In this document: positions 1 through 6,680 of the stretch, piece after piece
Position numbering within the stretch: position 1 is the first letter of the stretch
How the letters are laid out: every line of letters starts with the position of its first letter
Source of the DNA: an uncultured Bacteroidales bacterium
GTDB lineage: Bacteria; Bacteroidota; Bacteroidia; Bacteroidales; Marinilabiliaceae
Assembly (NCBI GenBank): GCA_934717675.1
Contig: CAKUYZ010000033.1
Coordinates: forward strand, 1 to 17,328
Length of the DNA: 17,328 nt
Reading direction: 5' to 3'
Program-made: the position numbers and the translations under genes
The notes under the pieces: generated by a model
The model's database searches: none
What the model saw: the letters and a program-made list of their open reading frames with translations, nothing else
What the model was told of the DNA's origin: nothing

Positions 1-1
1 G

Positions 2-244
2 GCGGTCGCTGCACTAAAATATGTCAAAAGCAAGTTTATGCGCACAATGTTGGGAATCCTTAAAGTGACGCAAGACAATAATATCGACGTGTGGAAATTT
101 GTCCCCCTCCAAGACTTCACGCCCCAGAGCGATATAGACTGGAGCTGCAGCGTGGAGAGCATAGACTGCCAACTCTATGACAAATACGGCCTCACGGCCG
201 GGGAGCGGGACTTCATCGAGGCCACGATACGGCCCATGGTATAA
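2..244 (+). CDS. C-terminal end of a probable Eco57I-like (type IIG) restriction-modification protein, partial
   Basis: The reading frame is open from the window edge, codon phase beginning at base 2, to the TAA at 242-244, giving the last 80 residues of a longer protein. The tail has the pattern (L)KYVKSKFMRT, then FVPLQDFT..SDIDW, then a QLYDKYGL segment and a final GERDFIEA helix. From memory, this layout matches the C-terminus of Eco57I/TaqI-type N6-adenine methyltransferase or combined restriction-modification proteins of Bacteroidales, where it follows the target-recognition part. The methyltransferase motifs (NPPY and the SAM site) would lie upstream and are not visible, so the assignment rests on the tail alone. 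An in-frame ATG at 38 is internal and not a real start. The gene is followed after 57 bp by the ASCH-like gene on the same strand. Confidence 0.55.
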   Translation, partial: AVAALKYVKSKFMRTMLGILKVTQDNNIDVWKFVPLQDFTPQSDIDWSCSVESIDCQLYDKYGLTAGERDFIEATIRPMV

Positions 245-301
245 TCACACCTCCACCCCGCCACCTCAAGATAAGACATCATAACTAAACACAAGAAAGA
301 C

Positions 302-826
302 ATGTCAAAAGTAACCGACACCACAGGCAAGCAGGCCGAGGCCTTCGACCTCATCATGCGCAAGGAGTTCGCCCTCCAGATTGTCGAGGGCGTCAAGCGA
401 CTGGAGTTCCGCTCCCTGTCTGATTTCTACGTCTCCCGCTTCATGCACCAGGAGCCGGATGGCGAACTCTATTACAAGGGCTACATAGAGTATCTCCATT
501 TCCATGACTACAACAAGAGCTGGTTTCTGGACGTCCACATCGAGCCCATACAGTTCAAGCTCCTCCACCCGTCAGACGCGGACTATTTCCACTCCTACGG
601 CCACTACGAGATGGATCAGGACATTGAAGAGTTCGCCGACAAAGACCCCGACAAGGAGAGTGATGAAATCCCAGGCTTCTTCTGCATCCCCATTGACGCC
701 ATCATAAACACCAGCCTAGCAGACCTCGACGAGCTGCGCAAAGAGGGCGCAGTTCCGGTCATGACCATCGGCGAGGCCGCCACCAGGTTCGCAGACCGAC
801 TAAAAGTGCGCCGACAAAACCAGTGA
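302..826 (+). CDS. Small acidic protein with an ASCH/PUA-like motif, 174 aa
   Basis: Residues 17-37 carry a hydrophobic strand followed by EFALQIVEGVKRLEFR. This resembles the start of ASCH domains, where a helix plus G-K-x-x-E-x-R lines a nucleic-acid or modified-nucleotide pocket of the PUA superfamily. The middle (residues 57-88) is rich in aromatic residues and looks like beta strands (YYKGYIEYLHF, SWFLDVHI). Residues 103-122 are very acidic. There is no signal peptide or membrane segment, so it should be cytosolic. The gene lies 57 bp after the restriction-modification-like tail and probably shares its transcript. ASCH/PUA/EVE-type proteins can read modified bases or RNA, so a link to the neighbouring enzyme is possible, but this is inference. 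The fold call rests on one motif; otherwise this is a conserved-hypothetical type protein. Confidence 0.5.
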   Translation: MSKVTDTTGKQAEAFDLIMRKEFALQIVEGVKRLEFRSLSDFYVSRFMHQEPDGELYYKGYIEYLHFHDYNKSWFLDVHIEPIQFKLLHPSDADYFHSYGHYEMDQDIEEFADKDPDKESDEIPGFFCIPIDAIINTSLADLDELRKEGAVPVMTIGEAATRFADRLKVRRQNQ

Positions 827-866
827 GGCGCGGCCACCCGCACATTTCCAACATCACGCGCCATAA

Positions 867-899
867 TTTTTCACTTTTCAATTTTTATCCATATCTTAG
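867..899 (+). promoter_or_regulatory. Possible promoter for purA
   Basis: TATCTTAG at 892-899 differs at one defined position from the Bacteroidota -7 consensus TAnnTTTG. It sits in an A/T-rich stretch, with a T-run at 867-871 where a -33 element would be expected, although no exact TTTG is present. Transcription would begin near 906, just before the hairpin at 907-929. This is a weak match. Confidence 0.35.
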
Positions 900-906
900 C
901 GCATCG

Positions 907-937
907 GGAGGCCGCTTGGCGGCACTTCCGTTTTTTT
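907..937 (+). terminator. Hairpin plus T7 upstream of purA (terminator or leader attenuator)
   Basis: GCCGC at 911-915 pairs with GCGGC at 919-923 around a TTG loop, and flanking bases (907-910 with 925-929) extend the stem with a bulge. A run of seven T follows at 931-937, so this has the form of a rho-independent terminator. It could end the 2-826 transcript. If the promoter at 892-899 is real, it lies at the very start of the purA leader, 30 bp before the ATG. Confidence 0.5.
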
Positions 938-967
938 ATGTCCGATATAAAACACAGACTCTAAAAT

Positions 968-2233
968 ATGAAAGTAGACGTTCTCTTGGGCCTCCAGTGG
1001 GGCGATGAGGGCAAAGGAAAGGTTGTGGACGTCCTCACTCCCGGCTATGCCGCCGTCACCCGTTTCCAGGGTGGCCCCAACGCCGGCCACACCCTTGAGT
1101 TCGAGGGTCAGAAATACGTCTTGCGCTCCGTGCCGTCCGGGATCTTCCAGGGCGACAAGGTCAACGTCATCGGCAACGGCGTGGTGCTAGACCCCGCGCT
1201 CTTCAAGGCCGAAGTGGAGCAGCTTGAGGCCTCGGGCCACGACCTGAAGAGCCGCCTGCTCATCTCGCGCAAGGCGCACCTCATCCTCCCCACCCACCGC
1301 CTGCTAGACGCCGCCTACGAGAGCGCCAAAGGCGCCGGCAAGATTGGCACCACGGGCAAGGGCATTGGCCCGACGTATACCGACAAGGTGAGCCGCAACG
1401 GACTGCGCGTAGGCGACTTGGAACACAACTTCGAGGCTAAGTATAAGGCAGCCACAGACCGCCACAAAGAGATACTGAGCCACTACAACTACCCGACCGA
1501 CAAGCTGGCGGAGATTGAGAAAGAGTGGATGGCTGGCGTGGAAAAGCTCCGCCAGTTCCAGTTCATTGACAGTGAGCACTACTTGAACCACCTCTTGGCC
1601 GAGGGCAAGAAAATCTTGGCCGAGGGGGCGCAAGGCACCATGTTGGATGTCGATTTCGGCTCCTACCCCTTCGTCACGTCATCCAACACCATCTCGGCGG
1701 GGGCGTGCGTGGGCCTGGGCGTGGCTCCAAGCCGCATAGGCGAGGTCTATGGCATCTTCAAGGCCTACTGCACCCGCGTGGGCAGCGGCCCTTTCCCCAC
1801 GGAGCTGCATGACGAGACGGGCGAGAGGCTGCGCCAACTGGGCCATGAGTTCGGCGCAGTCACTGGTCGCCCGCGCCGTTGCGGGTGGGTTGACCTGGTG
1901 GCTCTGCGTTACGCGGTGATGCTCAACGGCGTCACGCAGCTCATCATGATGAAGAGCGACATCCTCGACGGCTTCGACACCATAAAGGCCTGCGTGGGCT
2001 ACAAGGTGGGCGACCGCGAGACGGACGAGATGCCGTTTGACATCAACGACGGCGTGGAACCCATCTATATGGAGTTCGCCGGCTGGAAGACGGCTATGGA
2101 CAAGATGACGTCTGAAGACCAGTTCCCGCAGAACTTTGTGGACTACGTCAAGTTCATAGAGAGCTATCTGGGCGTGCCCGTCAAGATTGTCTCCGTAGGC
2201 CCGGACCGCGAGCAGACGATAGTCCGCAAGTAG
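968..2233 (+). CDS. purA: Adenylosuccinate synthetase
   Basis: PurA makes adenylosuccinate from IMP, aspartate and GTP, the first committed step from IMP to AMP, in the cytosol. The protein is 421 aa, close to the usual 420-430. The GTP/IMP loop WGDEGKGK (residues 11-18) holds the catalytic aspartate D13, and GGPNAGHT (35-42) holds the catalytic histidine H41, at the same positions as in E. coli. IGTTGKGIGP (126-135) and the SRNGLR segment with R143 contribute to the IMP site. AEGAQGTMLDVDFG and TGRPRRCGW are further family signatures. The ATG at 968 starts directly at the MKVDVLLGLQWG strand, so the start is secure. The gene has a possible promoter and hairpin in its leader and a strong terminator after its stop, so it may be mainly monocistronic. 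Confidence 0.97.
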   Translation: MKVDVLLGLQWGDEGKGKVVDVLTPGYAAVTRFQGGPNAGHTLEFEGQKYVLRSVPSGIFQGDKVNVIGNGVVLDPALFKAEVEQLEASGHDLKSRLLISRKAHLILPTHRLLDAAYESAKGAGKIGTTGKGIGPTYTDKVSRNGLRVGDLEHNFEAKYKAATDRHKEILSHYNYPTDKLAEIEKEWMAGVEKLRQFQFIDSEHYLNHLLAEGKKILAEGAQGTMLDVDFGSYPFVTSSNTISAGACVGLGVAPSRIGEVYGIFKAYCTRVGSGPFPTELHDETGERLRQLGHEFGAVTGRPRRCGWVDLVALRYAVMLNGVTQLIMMKSDILDGFDTIKACVGYKVGDRETDEMPFDINDGVEPIYMEFAGWKTAMDKMTSEDQFPQNFVDYVKFIESYLGVPVKIVSVGPDREQTIVRK

Positions 2234-2254
2234 AGGCGCGGCGACACATGAAAA

Positions 2255-2309
2255 GACGAAGCCCCTCCGCGCCGCCAGGCAACCCCAGGCGAGCGGAGGG
2301 GCTTCTTTT
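2255..2309 (+). terminator. Rho-independent terminator after purA
   Basis: GAAGCCCCTCCGC (2258-2270) pairs perfectly with GCGGAGGGGCTTC (2293-2305), a 13-bp G+C-rich stem with a 22-nt loop, followed by TTTT at 2306-2309. An A-run at 2251-2254 gives it a partly bidirectional form. Confidence 0.85.
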
Positions 2310-2341
2310 CGCCCCGCCATCCACAAAAAGCAGACGCCACA

Positions 2342-2911
2342 ATGACACACCAAGAGCAGAAAAAAGCCATACGCCGTCAGATGACGGCCGCCAAAGCCGC
2401 ACTAACCCGCGAGGAACGAGACGAGGCGGCCGCACAGCTGGCCACACGAGCGTTCGAGGCGCTATGGCCGCGCGAGTGGCGCGCCGTGATGGCCTATTGG
2501 CCCATGGCCGACGAGATTGACACGCGGCCACTCATCTGGCGGCTACGCCATGCGGGCGTGCCGGTCTTCCTGCCCGTCATAGAGGGGGAGAACCTGACAT
2601 TCCGCCTCTTTGAGGGCGAGGAGCGACTCGCGCCCGACCCGCATTATGGAATCATGCAACCACGCGCCGCAGCCCCAGTTCTGCCACAGATGGTGACGGA
2701 CAGTGGCGGCACCGGCGCAGCGGTCATAACCCCCGGCGTGGCGTTCGCCCCCGGCGGCGGGCGCATGGGGCGCGGGCGCGGATTCTATGACAGACTGTTC
2801 GAGACACTGCCGCGGGCGTGGCGCATTGGCGTGGGCTTCGCTTGCCAACAGGTGGACGAGCTGCCGACGGAGCCACATGACGCTGCCATGGACATTCTCA
2901 TTTTGCCATAA
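2342..2911 (+). CDS. fau: 5-formyltetrahydrofolate cyclo-ligase (methenyl-THF synthetase)
   Basis: This enzyme converts 5-formyl-THF to 5,10-methenyl-THF using ATP, salvaging folate for one-carbon metabolism. At 189 aa it has normal family length. The N-terminal basic helix QKKAIRRQM binds nucleotide in the family. VMAYWPMADEIDTRPLI (49-65) is the substrate-side strand and loop. The C-terminal signature is PGVAF (131-135) followed by GRMGRGRGFYDR (140-151), the family G-x-G-x-G-[FY]-Y-D-R motif with F for the first aromatic. ELPTEPHDAAMD near the end matches the usual ending. No -7 promoter element is visible in the 32 bp between the purA terminator and the start, so expression may depend on read-through. 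It is probably cotranscribed with tex, 41 bp downstream. Confidence 0.93.
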   Translation: MTHQEQKKAIRRQMTAAKAALTREERDEAAAQLATRAFEALWPREWRAVMAYWPMADEIDTRPLIWRLRHAGVPVFLPVIEGENLTFRLFEGEERLAPDPHYGIMQPRAAAPVLPQMVTDSGGTGAAVITPGVAFAPGGGRMGRGRGFYDRLFETLPRAWRIGVGFACQQVDELPTEPHDAAMDILILP

Positions 2912-2952
2912 GCAAACCTTGGCAGAGACACTCACTAAATTAAAAAAAAGAG

Positions 2953-5085
2953 ATGAACGACATATTCCCATCACTCATTGCCGGAGAGCTAGGCCTCCGC
3001 ACGGGGCAGGTGCAGAACACGCTGCGCCTCATTGATGACGGGGCCACTGTGCCCTTCATCAGCCGCTACCGCAAAGAGGCCACAGGCAACCTGGACGAGG
3101 TGGCCATTGGCAACATTGCCCAAGCCTATGCCAAGCTGAAAGAGACGCAAGCGCGCAAAGAGACCATTGTGGCGCAGATTGAGCAGCAGGGCAAGCTCAC
3201 CGCCGAGCTGCGCAAACAAATTGACGAGACGTGGGACCCCACGCGCCTCGAGGACCTCTACGCCCCCTACAAGCCCAAGCGCAAGACGCGTGCCGCCAAG
3301 GCCCGCGAGCTTGGCCTGGAGCCGCTGGCACTGGCGCTGATGTCCGGCTCTTGCGCCGACCCCGAGATGGCGGCGGACAAATACTTGACAGACAACGTCC
3401 CGACTACCAACGACGCCCTGCAAGGCGCGCGAGACATAATTGCCGAATGGGTGGCAGACCAGCCCGAAGCGCGAGAGACGGCTCGCAACGTGTTTCGCCG
3501 CGAGGCGGTGGTCTCTACCAAGATGGCGAAAGGCAAAGAGGCCGAGGCCGAGAAATATCGCGACTACATCGACCGCTCCGAGCCTCTGGCCAAATGCCCA
3601 AGCCACCGCGTGCTGGCCATGATGAGAGCCGAAAACGAGGGCGTGATCCGCCTGTCCGTGACGCCGCGCGACCCCGAGGCCATAGTGAGCCGCCTCAACC
3701 GTCGATATGTGAAGAGCCCACGCACTGCGGGACAGGTGGAGATGGCCGTGGAAGACGGATACAAACGCCTCCTGGCCCCAGCCATGGAGACCGAGATGGA
3801 GGCCGAGGCCAAGGAGCGGGCGGACACCGAGGCCATCCGCGTCTTTGAGACCAACCTGCGCCAGCTGCTCTTGGCCGCGCCGCTGGGCAGGCACCGCACG
3901 CTGGCCCTGGACCCCGGCTTTCGCACGGGGTGCAAAGTGGTGTGCCTAGACGAGCAAGGCGCCATGCTGTGCCACTCGGTCATATTCCCCCACCCTCCCC
4001 ACGCCAAGATGGCCGAGGCCAAGGCCGAGATGCGCCGCCTGGTGAACCAGTACGGCATCGAGGCCGTGGCCATAGGCAACGGCACGGCCAGCCGCGAGAC
4101 GGAGGCCTTCGTGCGAGACTTTGACAAAGAGAAGCGATTGCGCATCTTCGTGGTGTCGGAAGACGGGGCGTCAATATATTCAGCCTCGGCCACGGCCCGC
4201 GAAGAGTTCCCTAATGAGGACGTTACGGTCCGCGGCGCCGTCTCCATAGGCCGCAGGCTTATGGACCCGCTGGCGGAGCTTGTCAAAATAGACCCCAAGT
4301 CTCTCGGCGTGGGCCAATATCAGCACGATGTTGACCAAAACCGCCTCAAAGCATCGCTAGACTCCGTGGTGGTCAGCTGCGTGAACCAGGTGGGCGTAGA
4401 CGTGAACACAGCCAGCCGCCACCTGCTCACCTACGTGTCGGGACTCGGCCCGCAACTGGCGAAAAACATTGTGGACTACCGCGCGGCGAATGGCCCGTTC
4501 ACCTCGAAAGCTGAGCTAAAAAAAGTGCCTCGCCTTGGCCCTAAAGCCTTTGAGCAGAGCGCAGGCTTCCTGCGCATAGCGGGAGCCAAGAACCCTCTAG
4601 ATGCCTCGGCCGTGCACCCGGAGCGATATGGCATTGTGAGCCAAATGGCCAAAGACTGCGGCTGCACGGTGGCGGAACTGATGGCCAGCAAGGAGCTGCG
4701 CAAGGCCATAGACCTGAATAAATATGTCAACGGCGACGTGGGCCTGCCGACGTTGCGAGACATCATGACCGAGCTGGAGAAACCAGGACGAGACCCGCGC
4801 GAGGCCATCAAGGAGTTCGCCTTTGACGACACCATACACACCATAGACGACCTCCGCCCCGGCATGACGCTGCCAGGCATCGTGACTAACCTCACGGCCT
4901 TCGGGGCTTTCGTAGACGTCGGCGTCAAGACCGACGGCCTCGTGCACATCAGCCAGCTGGCCGACCGGTTTGTGAAAGACGTGGCAGATGCCGTGTCGCT
5001 GCATCAGCACGTCATGGTGCGCATCTTGGACGTAGACACGGCCCGCGGGCGCATAAACCTCACCATGAAAGGCGTGGGGCAATAG
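2953..5085 (+). CDS. tex: Tex, S1-domain RNA-binding transcription accessory protein
   Basis: Tex is a cytosolic nucleic-acid-binding protein related to eukaryotic Spt6 that affects transcription and gene expression. The 710-aa product has the full layout: an N-terminal helical Tex region (about 1-310, with FISRYRKEATGNLDE and LEDLYAPYKPKRKTRA), a YqgF/RNase H-like domain (about 316-440, LALDPGFRTG and AIGNGTASRETE), the strongly conserved SIGRRLMDPLAELVKIDPK and GQYQHDV blocks, helix-hairpin-helix repeats (TYVSGLGPQLAKNIV and VPRLGPKAFEQSAGFLRI), and a C-terminal S1 domain (about 632-705, GIVTNLTAFGAFVDVG). It is slightly shorter than E. coli Tex, mainly at the C-terminus. The ATG at 2953 follows an A8 run and gives the expected N-terminus. 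Confidence 0.97.
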   Translation: MNDIFPSLIAGELGLRTGQVQNTLRLIDDGATVPFISRYRKEATGNLDEVAIGNIAQAYAKLKETQARKETIVAQIEQQGKLTAELRKQIDETWDPTRLEDLYAPYKPKRKTRAAKARELGLEPLALALMSGSCADPEMAADKYLTDNVPTTNDALQGARDIIAEWVADQPEARETARNVFRREAVVSTKMAKGKEAEAEKYRDYIDRSEPLAKCPSHRVLAMMRAENEGVIRLSVTPRDPEAIVSRLNRRYVKSPRTAGQVEMAVEDGYKRLLAPAMETEMEAEAKERADTEAIRVFETNLRQLLLAAPLGRHRTLALDPGFRTGCKVVCLDEQGAMLCHSVIFPHPPHAKMAEAKAEMRRLVNQYGIEAVAIGNGTASRETEAFVRDFDKEKRLRIFVVSEDGASIYSASATAREEFPNEDVTVRGAVSIGRRLMDPLAELVKIDPKSLGVGQYQHDVDQNRLKASLDSVVVSCVNQVGVDVNTASRHLLTYVSGLGPQLAKNIVDYRAANGPFTSKAELKKVPRLGPKAFEQSAGFLRIAGAKNPLDASAVHPERYGIVSQMAKDCGCTVAELMASKELRKAIDLNKYVNGDVGLPTLRDIMTELEKPGRDPREAIKEFAFDDTIHTIDDLRPGMTLPGIVTNLTAFGAFVDVGVKTDGLVHISQLADRFVKDVADAVSLHQHVMVRILDVDTARGRINLTMKGVGQ

Positions 5086-5131
5086 GCCTGCAGGCGGAAA
5101 TGTTTCATAAACTTTGATGATTATTTTTCAC

Positions 5132-5159
5132 GAGGCGCAAAAATAGGGAGCCGCGCCTC
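5132..5159. repeat. Inverted repeat in the tex-GH16 intergenic gap
   Basis: GAGGCGC (5132-5138) and GCGCCTC (5153-5159) form a perfect 7-bp stem around a 14-nt A/G-rich loop. No T-run follows on the plus strand, so it is not a standard terminator. It could be an operator or a leader hairpin. Confidence 0.5.
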
Positions 5160-5182
5160 TTCATGGTTCTATCGGAATTTGT

Positions 5183-5190
5183 TAATTTCG
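5183..5190 (+). promoter_or_regulatory. Possible -7 element for the GH16-like gene
   Basis: TAATTTCG is one mismatch from TAnnTTTG and lies 32 bp before the ATG at 5223. No good TTTG lies at the -33 spacing. An alternative is TAAACTTTG at 5108-5116, which has one extra spacer base. If the 5183 element is used, translation cannot start at the upstream ATG (5163). Confidence 0.35.
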
Positions 5191-5222
5191 CCAAGAACAG
5201 TAATAAAGAGCCATATTCGACC

Positions 5223-6599
5223 ATGGGAATATTCAGTTTTTTGTTCGGCGGAGGCAAATACCCCACGACAAGCAAATACGAAGCCAAGCTGGAGCAAGAG
5301 AAGGCAGACTTCGCAAGGTTCAAAAACATAGCCTCTAGCACCGAACTCAAAAGACTCGAGGAGTTGAAGAAGCTGACCGCCTCGACCGACTTCAAGTCTA
5401 GAGTGGACCACCTGAAGAACGACCGTTTCAACCAGACAGAGGAATACAGGAAAGAGCAAGAGCTGAAAGCCCTGGCCAAAAGCTCTGACATAAAGGGCTA
5501 CCTCAAGTTCGTGGCCGCCGGCAACGACAAGAAAGCCACAGCGGCCCTCGACTCCGCCTCTTATAAGGAGTACGCATCCATCCAGGCCAGCACCGACCCC
5601 AAGGCCGCAGCCAGAGTCAAAGAGCTGAAGAGGGACGCCAACGTGAAGTTGGCCATAAAGATGCTCGCCTCATCGGCCTACGCCAATTTCAAAAAGACGG
5701 CCAACTCCGACCGGCTGAAGAAATATGAGGCTCTGAAAGAATATGTGAAGACTGACGCCTTCTTGGCCAAGAAGAAAGACCTCGAGAACAAGAACAGGTT
5801 CAAAGAGAGCAACGAATACAAACAACTTCAGGAGTTTGAGCAACTGAGCAAAAACAAGGATCTGAAGTGGTATGCCTCCAATCTGGCCGCAAAAACGTTT
5901 GCCAACGCAGACAAGTGGCAGCTCACATTCGCAGACGACTTTAAGGGCAACCATCTGGACGCTCAGAAGTGGCTCACGGGCTACTATTGGGGCAAGAAGA
6001 CCGCAGGAATGACGTATAGCCTGGCCGACGAGAGGCAGGCTTTCAATGACCAGAACGCCGTTGTGAACAACGGATTGGACATCCAGACTCGCGCCGGCAA
6101 GACGCAGGGTAACGTCTGGGACCCACTGGCGGGCGGCTTCGTGAAGAAGGAGCTAGAGGCCACGGCGGCCATCGTCACCACGGGAGACAGCTTCCGTCAG
6201 AAGTTTGGCAAGTTTGACTTCAAGGTGAAGGTGAGCGGCGTCAAAGCCCCCGTGACGGAAAACATTTGGCTTTCATCGGAGCGCAACTCCGAAGTCAACG
6301 TGGCCACGTTCGGCAAAGGCAAGACGGACATCCGCATGGGAACCACGGCAAACGGGCAGGCCAAGCTCGGCCAGGTGAACGACGTGAAGTATGCGTCTGA
6401 CCATTTCATCTACTCGCTTGAGTGGACCGCCAATAAGCTCACATGGAGCATAAATGGCGTGGAGGTATACTCCACCACCAACAACGTGCCGCAAGAGCCG
6501 ATGTACATTGGCCTCAGCTCAAACATTGTGGGCGAAGGCGACATTGCCAATGCCGACATGGACGTGGAGTGGGTGAAGGTCTACGCCCAGAAGCAATAG
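5223..6599 (+). CDS. Cytosolic helical-repeat protein with a degenerate GH16-like (laminarinase-fold) domain
   Basis: I choose ATG 5223, which gives 458 aa beginning MGIFSFLFGG, a typical Bacteroidales start. ATG 5163 would add 20 unconserved-looking residues and overlap a possible promoter. No signal peptide is present. Residues about 20-225 are charged and helical, probably coiled coil. They contain two recognisable copies of a roughly 57-residue unit (about 41-96 and 163-220), both with LK..E.LK, RF...EY and a final D[IL]K.Y. Residues about 232-458 look like a GH16/concanavalin-type beta sandwich (WQLTFADDFKG, LDAQKW, GKFDFKVKV, FIYSLEWT, WSINGVEVY, and a final VEWVKVYAQ). GH16 enzymes use E-x-D-x-x-E; here the matching segment reads EVNVAT (357-362), so the aspartate and the acid/base glutamate are replaced. 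I infer a non-catalytic carbohydrate-binding or scaffold role. Arginine codons in the helical part are mostly AGA/AGG, unlike the neighbours. Confidence 0.75.
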   Translation: MGIFSFLFGGGKYPTTSKYEAKLEQEKADFARFKNIASSTELKRLEELKKLTASTDFKSRVDHLKNDRFNQTEEYRKEQELKALAKSSDIKGYLKFVAAGNDKKATAALDSASYKEYASIQASTDPKAAARVKELKRDANVKLAIKMLASSAYANFKKTANSDRLKKYEALKEYVKTDAFLAKKKDLENKNRFKESNEYKQLQEFEQLSKNKDLKWYASNLAAKTFANADKWQLTFADDFKGNHLDAQKWLTGYYWGKKTAGMTYSLADERQAFNDQNAVVNNGLDIQTRAGKTQGNVWDPLAGGFVKKELEATAAIVTTGDSFRQKFGKFDFKVKVSGVKAPVTENIWLSSERNSEVNVATFGKGKTDIRMGTTANGQAKLGQVNDVKYASDHFIYSLEWTANKLTWSINGVEVYSTTNNVPQEPMYIGLSSNIVGEGDIANADMDVEWVKVYAQKQ

Positions 6600-6622
6600 G
6601 CGCAGTAGGCACACGGCATCAG

Positions 6623-6659
6623 AGCCCCGCGACCCTTTTGTCGCGGGGCTTAGTGTTTT
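6623..6659 (+). terminator. Rho-independent terminator after the GH16-like gene
   Basis: AGCCCCGCGAC (6623-6633) pairs perfectly with GTCGCGGGGCT (6640-6650) around a CCTTTT loop, followed by TAGTGTTTT. It lies only 21 bp before the GSCFA start, leaving little room for a separate promoter there. Confidence 0.85.
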
Positions 6660-6680
6660 CAACGCGCAGACCATCTTCTT

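Noticed and set aside
2248..2520. Plus-strand open frame across the purA terminator and the start of the folate gene
   Set aside because: It runs through a strong terminator hairpin and overlaps the well-supported 5-formyl-THF cyclo-ligase in another frame.
2989..3894. 301-codon open frame antisense to tex
   Set aside because: The complementary strand is clearly tex; the antisense translation is low-complexity and matches no family I know.
5163..5222. Upstream ATG start for the GH16-like gene
   Set aside because: The added 20 residues look non-coding and overlap a possible promoter element; MGIFSFLFGG at 5223 is a more natural start.
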